NCBI GenBank assembly: GCA_002491165.1
Contig: DKVK01000083.1
Location: 1 to 11,932 of the forward strand
Source: Porphyromonadaceae bacterium UBA7180
Lineage (GTDB): Bacteria; Bacteroidota; Bacteroidia; Bacteroidales; Muribaculaceae
Direction: 5' to 3'
Length of the DNA: 11,932 nucleotides
The notes under the pieces are model-generated. The model saw only the letters and a list, made by a program, of their open reading frames with translations, had not been told where the DNA came from and ran no database searches. Shown in pieces: positions 6,445 through 11,932 of the stretch. The position numbers were made by a program, and so were the translations under genes. Position 1 is the first letter of the stretch, and every line of letters begins with the position of its first letter.

Positions 6445-9243
6445 ATGAGCAAAGAAAATATAGAGCTTAAAGGAGTGCGGGTCAACAATCTGAAAAACAT
6501 AGACTTGCAGCTCCCTTTGGGCAAATTTACCGTTATAACGGGCGTCAGCGGCTCGGGGAAATCGTCGCTTGCCTTCGACACTCTGTATGCGGAGGGTCAG
6601 CGCCGTTATGTGGAGTCGCTTTCGGCCTACGCGCGGCAGTTTCTCGGCCGTATGTCCAAGCCGGAGTGCGATTACATCAAGTCGTTGCCGCCTGCCATAG
6701 CCATAGAGCAGCGCGTGAATACCCGCAACCCGCGAAGCACCGTCGGCACCGCCACCGAGGTATACGACTATCTCAGAATGCTTTACGCACGCGTCGGGAA
6801 GACCATCTCGCCCGTTTCGGGGCAGGAGGTGCGCAAGAACTCCATCGGCAATATCGTGGAGACGCTGCTCTCGTACCCCGAAGGGACGCGGATGGCCATA
6901 ACGGCGCGAATCTCCCTGCCGGAAGGGCGAACCCTCCCACAGCAATTGGACATTTATATGAAAGAGGGTTACTCCCGCGTACTGCGCGACGGCGAGTTCC
7001 TCGAAATATCGGAAATAAAGGACAAGGCAAAAAAGAGCGATATAAAGAAGCTGAATCTCGTGATAGACCGCCTTTCCGTAAGCCATGACGCCGACGAGAA
7101 AGCACGCCTCGCCGACTCCGTGGAGACGGCCTACTTCGAGGGTCACGACGAGTGTGTGGTGAAAATTTGGACGAAAGAGGGTGTCCGCGAGCAGGTCTTC
7201 TCACGCGCCTTCTCCGCCGACGGGATGACCTTCCGCGAGCCTGACGACCTGATGTTCAACTTCAATAACCCCTACGGCGCGTGCCCTACGTGCGAGGGTT
7301 TCGGCCGCGTGCTCGGCGTCAGCGAAGACCTCGTGGTGCCCGACAAGACCCTCTCCGTCTACGCCGACGCCGTTCAGTGTTTCCGCGGCGAGAAGATGGG
7401 GGAAATGAAGCAGCTTCTCATACGCCTGGCTCCCGAACTCGGCTTCCCCATCCACAAGCCTTACATGGAGCTTACACGCCGGGAACATGACATCCTCTGG
7501 CACGGCAAAGGGGAATGGCCGGGCATCGACGGCTTCTTCCGGTGGGTTGACACCCAGCAATATAAGATACAATACCGCGTGATGAAGGCACGCTACCGAG
7601 GCAAAGCCGTATGCCCCGACTGCCACGGCCACCGTCTGCGTCCCGACGTGGAATATGTGAAGGTGGGCGGCCGGAGCATTACAGAACTGGCCGACATGCC
7701 GGTCAAGGAACTCCGCATATTCTTCGACGGGCTGAAACTCTCCGAACAAGACGCAGCCATTGCCGCGCGGCTGCTCACGGAGATACGCTCCCGCCTCGCG
7801 TTCCTCGACGACGTAGGCCTCGGCTACCTCACCCTCTCGCGGCAGTCCTCCACCCTTTCGGGCGGCGAAAGCCAGCGTATAAACCTCGCAACGTCGCTCG
7901 GTTCCTCGCTGGTCGGCTCTCTCTATATCCTCGACGAGCCCTCCATCGGACTGCATTCGCGCGACTCCGACCGCCTGATAAAGGTGCTCCGCAACCTCCA
8001 GCAAATCGGCAACACCGTCGTTGTCGTGGAGCATGACGAGGAGATAATGCGCGCCTCCGACTATATCGTAGACGTCGGCAAGGACGCCGGGTCGCTCGGC
8101 GGCGAGATAGTCTATGCCGGACCGCTGGAGGACATCTTTGCCGGAAATATTCCCGAAGGAGTCTCGTACACAGCCGATTACCTGCGCGGGCAGCTCACCG
8201 TTCCGAAACCGGCGACGCGCCGTCCCTGGAAGAAATACATCGAGGTGAAAGGGGCTTGCGAGAACAACCTCAAGAATATAAACGTCCGCTTCCCGCTGGG
8301 CGTGATGACCGTAGTGACCGGAGTAAGCGGTTCCGGTAAATCTACGCTCGTCCGCGAGATTCTCTACAAGGCGCTGAAACGGCGCATGGGAGAGGGAACG
8401 GAACTTCCCGGAGCTCACAAGGGACTCGGCGGCGACCCGGGGGCCATCACGGAGGTGGAGTTCGTGGACCAGAACCCCATCGGCACCTCGACTCGCTCCA
8501 ACCCTGCCACTTACCTGAAAGCCTTCGACGAGATACGGCGCCTCTTCGCCGAACAGCAGAGTGCCGTCCAGATGGGGTTCTCCCCCGCCTATTTCTCATT
8601 TAACAACGAGGGAGGGCGCTGCGAAGCCTGCAAGGGTGAGGGGGTTATCAACATCCCGATGCAGTTCATGGCCGACATAACGATTCCCTGCGAGGAGTGC
8701 CACGGCCAGCGCTTCAAGCAGGAGGTGCTCGACATAAAATACCGGGGGAAGAGCATTTATGACGTTCTGGAAATGACCGTGCGCGAGGCGGTTGACTTCT
8801 TCGGCGAGGGGAAAGGCGCCGCCGAGCAACGCATAGTGAAACGTCTGCAGCCGCTGCTCGACGTCGGCCTCGGATACGTGAAGATGGGTCAGCCCTCCTC
8901 CACCCTCTCGGGCGGGGAGAACCAGCGCGTCAAGCTGGCCTACTTCCTTGCCAAAGAGAACCGAGACCCGGTGCTCTTCATCTTCGACGAACCCACTACC
9001 GGGCTGCATTTCAACGATATATCGACGCTGATGCGGTCGTTCAACCATCTGATAGAGCGCGGCCACACGGTGCTGATAATAGAGCATAACCTCGACGTGG
9101 TGAAGTGTGCCGACTGGGTGATAGACATAGGTCCCGAGGGGGGCGATGAGGGAGGCACGGTGGTAGCCGCCGGAACGCCCGAACAGATAGCCGCCACCGA
9201 GGGGTCGTATACCGGTAAATTCCTGAAAGAGAAACTGAAATGA
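6445..9243 (+). CDS. uvrA: UvrA, excinuclease ABC subunit A
   Basis: A 932-residue DNA-damage recognition ATPase of nucleotide excision repair; a UvrA dimer scans DNA with UvrB and hands lesions over for incision by UvrC. Both ABC ATPase halves are complete. The first has Walker A GVSGSGKSS from residue 33 (Lys39) and signature LSGGESQRI from 471, followed by LDEPSIGLH. The second has Walker A from 626 (Lys632) and signature LSGGENQRV from 821, followed by FDEPTTGLHF. Both zinc sites are intact: Cys280/283 with Cys390/393, and Cys726/729 with Cys749/752. The length and four-cysteine layout are those of canonical UvrA, not the shorter UvrA2 type. The ATG at 6445 puts the conserved IELKGVRVNNLKNIDL block at its usual place near the N-terminus. 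AGGA at 6437-6440 is a possible weak ribosome binding site. The stop overlaps the next gene by 4 bp. I see no convincing promoter motif in 6382-6444. Confidence 0.97.
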   Translation: MSKENIELKGVRVNNLKNIDLQLPLGKFTVITGVSGSGKSSLAFDTLYAEGQRRYVESLSAYARQFLGRMSKPECDYIKSLPPAIAIEQRVNTRNPRSTVGTATEVYDYLRMLYARVGKTISPVSGQEVRKNSIGNIVETLLSYPEGTRMAITARISLPEGRTLPQQLDIYMKEGYSRVLRDGEFLEISEIKDKAKKSDIKKLNLVIDRLSVSHDADEKARLADSVETAYFEGHDECVVKIWTKEGVREQVFSRAFSADGMTFREPDDLMFNFNNPYGACPTCEGFGRVLGVSEDLVVPDKTLSVYADAVQCFRGEKMGEMKQLLIRLAPELGFPIHKPYMELTRREHDILWHGKGEWPGIDGFFRWVDTQQYKIQYRVMKARYRGKAVCPDCHGHRLRPDVEYVKVGGRSITELADMPVKELRIFFDGLKLSEQDAAIAARLLTEIRSRLAFLDDVGLGYLTLSRQSSTLSGGESQRINLATSLGSSLVGSLYILDEPSIGLHSRDSDRLIKVLRNLQQIGNTVVVVEHDEEIMRASDYIVDVGKDAGSLGGEIVYAGPLEDIFAGNIPEGVSYTADYLRGQLTVPKPATRRPWKKYIEVKGACENNLKNINVRFPLGVMTVVTGVSGSGKSTLVREILYKALKRRMGEGTELPGAHKGLGGDPGAITEVEFVDQNPIGTSTRSNPATYLKAFDEIRRLFAEQQSAVQMGFSPAYFSFNNEGGRCEACKGEGVINIPMQFMADITIPCEECHGQRFKQEVLDIKYRGKSIYDVLEMTVREAVDFFGEGKGAAEQRIVKRLQPLLDVGLGYVKMGQPSSTLSGGENQRVKLAYFLAKENRDPVLFIFDEPTTGLHFNDISTLMRSFNHLIERGHTVLIIEHNLDVVKCADWVIDIGPEGGDEGGTVVAAGTPEQIAATEGSYTGKFLKEKLK

Positions 9244-9800
9244 AACTGAAACTGTTGCTTTGCGCGCCGCTGCTGTTGGCGGTTGTGGCATGTGCCGGAA
9301 GCGGCGATGAAGAGAAGGAAGACCGCAGCCGCGAGCTGTACAACCGCTCCGTCCGGCTTATGAAGAGCTACATAGACTCGCTGCGCCATCTGCCCGACAC
9401 TGTTGACGTCGCCGGCCTGATGCGACGTTACGAGGAGCGGATGGCCGCGCTGAACATGGAGTTCCCTCCCGGCACGGACATGCTGATGACCCCCGACCTC
9501 AACGATAACCTCTTCAAGCTGACACGCGTCCTGACACGGCTGCGTATGCGGCATCCCGGCGGAATGGAGTTGATAGTCGACACCCTGACCGGCGATACCA
9601 TCGACCGCCATCTCCCTACCCCCGAAGAGCTTGCCAAGGAAGCGGAGGTGAAGAAGAAAGCCCTCGAAGCCAAGGCCGCGAAAGCAAAGAAAGAAGCCGC
9701 CGCGAAGCCCAGGCAGGAGGCCGCGGCCGCCAAACCCGCCGAAGCCTCGCCGACGCCCGCTGCCCCTACGCCGCCTCCCGCCGACCCTTCCGGCGAGTAA
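9240..9800 (+). CDS. Small predicted lipoprotein of unknown function, coupled to uvrA
   Basis: A 186-residue protein I do not recognise. The N-terminus is a lipoprotein signal peptide: basic MKLK, a Leu/Ala-rich core and a lipobox VVAC with Cys18 as the acylated residue. The following AGSGDEEKED is acidic, which in Bacteroidota can mark export to the outer surface, though the acidic run starts later than the classic signal. Residues of about 25-130 look like a helical domain rich in charged residues. From about residue 132 to the end the protein is a Lys/Ala-rich, then Pro/Ala-rich tail, probably a helix or coiled coil running into a disordered end. The start codon lies within the uvrA end (ATGA overlap), so translation is probably coupled, but a DNA-repair role is unlikely for an envelope protein. 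Alternative: a conserved hypothetical DUF family of Bacteroidales. Confidence 0.8.
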   Translation: MKLKLLLCAPLLLAVVACAGSGDEEKEDRSRELYNRSVRLMKSYIDSLRHLPDTVDVAGLMRRYEERMAALNMEFPPGTDMLMTPDLNDNLFKLTRVLTRLRMRHPGGMELIVDTLTGDTIDRHLPTPEELAKEAEVKKKALEAKAAKAKKEAAAKPRQEAAAAKPAEASPTPAAPTPPPADPSGE

Positions 9801-9905
9801 TAACTATCTAATCTGATTATTTTGCTATTATCAGCTTGCGAATTGAAATATTTGTTTTAACTTTAACAAATACGCAATAAATTATGACACAGATTATTGT
9901 AACAC

Positions 9906-10011
9906 TTGAAAGGGTGTGATTGTATCATAACGAGAAATCAGAAAGACTTTCAGTTTGCAAAAAATACCTGTAATGTCTGCTTCAGAATTCCTGGCCAAAC
10001 ATTTGGAATAA
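9906..10011 (+). pseudogene. Relic of a PIN-domain (VapC-type) toxin gene, C-terminal end
   Basis: From 9909 the sequence reads KGCDCIITRNQKDFQFAK, which matches the end of PIN-domain ribonucleases (the TRN-KDF segment with a conserved acidic residue). The frame is then lost. If one A is removed from the run of six at 9959-9964, reading continues as IPVMSASEFLAKHLE and a TAA at 10009-10011, a typical PIN-protein ending. Upstream in the first frame there is a stop at 9900-9902, so the N-terminal two thirds, with the other active-site acids, is absent. The piece therefore looks like a truncated and frameshifted remnant. A short ORF at 9884-9919 starting MTQIIVTLE, in yet another frame, resembles the start of small Bacteroidales antitoxin-like proteins and may be the other end of a deleted pair; that part is weak. 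The local sequence is clearly more AT-rich than its neighbours, which fits acquired DNA. Confidence 0.6.
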
Positions 10012-10023
10012 GCAATTGCGGAG

Positions 10024-10058
10024 AAAAAAGTAACCCGCCTCCTGTGACCGGAGGCGGG
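10024..10058 (-). terminator. Intrinsic terminator of maeB, possibly bidirectional
   Basis: A perfect 9-bp stem, CCCGCCTCC at 10034-10042 and GGAGGCGGG at 10050-10058, encloses a 7-base loop. Read on the - strand it is followed, after TTAC, by six T residues (complement of 10024-10029), and it lies about 30 bp past the maeB stop. On the + strand it is followed by CTTGTTTTA, so it may also stop transcripts from the uvrA-lipoprotein side. Confidence 0.8.
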
Positions 10059-10088
10059 CTTGTTTTATCAGGCCTATTGGGCTTATTG

Positions 10089-11932
10089 TCAGTGCCGGGC
10101 GGGGGTCAGGCGCATGCCTTCGTGGCGGAGGACCGAGGCGTCGACGGCGGCTACTGCGGCGAGGTTCACTATGTCGGTGACTTCGCTCTGCGCATGGATG
10201 AAGTGTACCGGAAGCCGCAAACCGAGTTGTATCGGCCCGACCATCGAGGCCATCCCCATGGAGAGCATCATCTTTGCGGTGATGTTGGCGGAGTTGAGTC
10301 CGGGGAAGATGAGGGTGTTGACCTCGCGTCCTTTCAGGCGGTTGAAGGGGAACAGGCGGTCGCGTGCCGCCGTGTCGAGGGCGTAGTTCAGTTGCATTTC
10401 GCCGTCTACGGCCAGGTCGGGTTCTTCGTTGTGTAGAAGCTCCACTGCGCGTGCCACACACTCGGGCGTACCGGAGGCGGCGCTGCCGTCGCCGGTATGG
10501 AATCCGGAGCCGAAACTGCTGTAAGAGAGCATTGCCACGACAGGTTCTTCGCCGAGGAAACGCACGGCGCGTGCCGCCATTCGTGCCGTGTCGGCCAGTC
10601 CCCGGGCGTCCGCGCGTCCCGCTATCGCCACATCGGAAATGTAGTAGGTTCCCATTCTCGTTCCCATGATAGAGAGCGTGGACATGTGCTCAATGCCGTC
10701 GGCCAGCCCTATGATGCTTTCGGCTTGCTCCGCGAGTCGGTCGGCCGAAGCGTAAGTACTTGCTATACAAGCATCGGCGTCGCCGTGCCGTACCATTGCC
10801 ATGGCATAGCAATTGTCGTCGGTGAGCGCGTAGAGGGCCTCGTCGCGGGTCATTCCCTTGCGTTGCATGAGGGAGGCGAGGAGGGCGGCATATTGTTCCG
10901 TGCGATGCTTCTCTTCGTCGGAACGCGGGTCTATGATTTCGCAACCTGTAAGGTCGGCGCCGATGAGGGAGGCCGTCTTCAGTATGTGTTCCGGCTCTCC
11001 GAGGAGCACGGGAACGCAGATGCCGTCTCCTGCGAGGCGGGCTGCCGCGGCTATCATCTTTTCGGCTTCGCCGCCAGAAAGCACCACGCGTTGCAGCGAG
11101 CGTTTGGCAAGGTCTACGATACGGCGCATTATGCGTCCGCCGCCGGAGCCTACGGTGTCGAGTTCGATGGCATACTTGGCAAGGTTATGGATGGGGCGGC
11201 GTGCCACACCCGACTCTGCGGCTGCCTTTGCCACAGCGGGAGCGACTGCCGCCAACAGCCTCGGGTCCAATGCTTTGGGGAGGATATATTCGCGGCCGAA
11301 AGAGAGATGCGATTCGCCGTAAGCGGCATCCACGACAGGAGGGACGGGACGGCGAGCAAGGTCGGCGATGGCCTTTACGGCACCGATTTTCATCTCCTCG
11401 TTGATGCACGTGGCGCGGCAGTCGAGGGCGCCGCGGAATATATAGGGGAAACCCAGCACGTTGTTAATCTGGTTGGGGTAATCGCTGCGTCCGGTGGCGA
11501 AAATGAGGTCGTCGCGCGTCTTTACGGCGGTCTCGAAGTCGATTTCCGGGTCCGGGTTGGCGAGGGCGAAGACTATGGGACGCGGCGCCATGCTCAGGAG
11601 CATCCGGGGCGTAAGCACTCCCTTAACGCTGAGGCCGAGGAATACGTCAGCTCCCGCGAGGGCGTCGGCGAGAGTGTGGAGGTCGCGCGTGGTGGCGAAG
11701 AGGGCTTTCTGCTCCGGAAGGTTAGGGCGGTCGGCGCGGATGACGCCCTTGCTGTCGCACATTACTACGTTCTCAGGTTTCACACCGAGCCTGACGTAGA
11801 GCTTCGTACAGGCTATGGCGGCCGCTCCGGCGCCGTTTACCACCAGACGGATGTCGCCGATTTCCTTATGCTGGAGGTCAAGGGCGTTGAGGAGTCCGGC
11901 TGCGGAGATGATGGCCGTGCCGTGCTGGTCGT
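10089..11932 (-). CDS. maeB: NADP-dependent malic enzyme with phosphotransacetylase-like domain, partial
   Basis: A cytoplasmic enzyme decarboxylating malate to pyruvate and CO2, usually with NADP+. The reading frame is open to the right edge of the window. About 613 residues are visible, while the family has about 750-760, so roughly 145 N-terminal residues are missing. The visible part begins with the malic-enzyme sequence DQHGTAIISAAGLLNAL, then the nucleotide-binding loop NGAGAAAIA, MCDSKGVI, the ALANPDPEI segment and SDYPNQINNVLGFP. The second half is the phosphotransacetylase-like domain (SGGEAEKMIAAA, ADACIASTYASADR, MGTYYISDVAIA, DGEMQLNYAL), which in E. coli MaeB senses acetyl-CoA. 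The loop after SYSSFGS (GFHTGDGSAASG) seems a few residues longer than in E. coli MaeB as I remember it. An internal GTG at 11841-11843 should not be taken as the start. The gene converges on the uvrA-lipoprotein unit and ends before a strong terminator. Confidence 0.95.
   Translation of the reverse strand, partial: DQHGTAIISAAGLLNALDLQHKEIGDIRLVVNGAGAAAIACTKLYVRLGVKPENVVMCDSKGVIRADRPNLPEQKALFATTRDLHTLADALAGADVFLGLSVKGVLTPRMLLSMAPRPIVFALANPDPEIDFETAVKTRDDLIFATGRSDYPNQINNVLGFPYIFRGALDCRATCINEEMKIGAVKAIADLARRPVPPVVDAAYGESHLSFGREYILPKALDPRLLAAVAPAVAKAAAESGVARRPIHNLAKYAIELDTVGSGGGRIMRRIVDLAKRSLQRVVLSGGEAEKMIAAAARLAGDGICVPVLLGEPEHILKTASLIGADLTGCEIIDPRSDEEKHRTEQYAALLASLMQRKGMTRDEALYALTDDNCYAMAMVRHGDADACIASTYASADRLAEQAESIIGLADGIEHMSTLSIMGTRMGTYYISDVAIAGRADARGLADTARMAARAVRFLGEEPVVAMLSYSSFGSGFHTGDGSAASGTPECVARAVELLHNEEPDLAVDGEMQLNYALDTAARDRLFPFNRLKGREVNTLIFPGLNSANITAKMMLSMGMASMVGPIQLGLRLPVHFIHAQSEVTDIVNLAAVAAVDASVLRHEGMRLTPARH

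Noticed and set aside
9906..10436. 176-residue open frame on the + strand reading from the PIN relic into maeB
   Set aside because: Only the first 18 or so codons resemble a protein. The rest crosses a terminator and runs antisense to maeB.
11841..11843. GTG as the maeB start codon
   Set aside because: The frame stays open upstream to the window edge and encodes conserved malic-enzyme sequence (DQHGTAIISAAG), so the true start lies outside the window.

Overview
The window looks like a GC-rich genome of the order Bacteroidales. The evidence is a eukaryote-like dimeric NADP isocitrate dehydrogenase next to an aconitase-family gene, start codons with no clear Shine-Dalgarno sequence behind A-rich leaders, and a short lipoprotein of the kind common in this phylum. 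An Alistipes/Rikenellaceae-like origin would fit the GC content, but that is a guess. Nothing here reads as phage, plasmid or transposase.

Left part (87-5841, + strand): four genes lie head to tail in what is probably one operon. citX overlaps a citC-citG fusion by 4 bp. After 22 bp comes an aconitase-family hydratase, and 25 bp later icd, followed by a good intrinsic terminator at 5870-5906. CitX, CitC and CitG build, attach and acetylate the prosthetic group of citrate lyase. Aconitase and Icd carry citrate to 2-oxoglutarate. The operon therefore joins citrate cleavage to the oxidative branch towards glutamate. The lyase subunits (citD, citE, citF) are not in the window and would be expected upstream.

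Middle (5842-6444): about 600 bp without a credible gene, but full of structure. A 27-bp inverted repeat (25 matches) lies near both ends. Inside are twelve exact or near copies of GTTGACCG in both orientations, a tandem TATACCCCCC tract whose other strand could form a G-quadruplex, and two identical 20-bp hairpin units. This is the least explained part of the window.

Right part: uvrA (6445-9243) overlaps by 4 bp a gene for a small lipoprotein with a Lys/Ala/Pro-rich tail (9240-9800). An AT-rich gap follows, holding what looks like the broken 3' end of a PIN-domain (VapC-type) toxin gene. A terminator hairpin then serves the convergent malic enzyme gene maeB, with its C-terminal phosphotransacetylase-like domain; maeB is on the - strand and its N-terminus runs off the right edge. 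Malic enzyme fits the citrate theme, since oxaloacetate from citrate lyase can be interconverted with malate and pyruvate, but it is a separate transcription unit.
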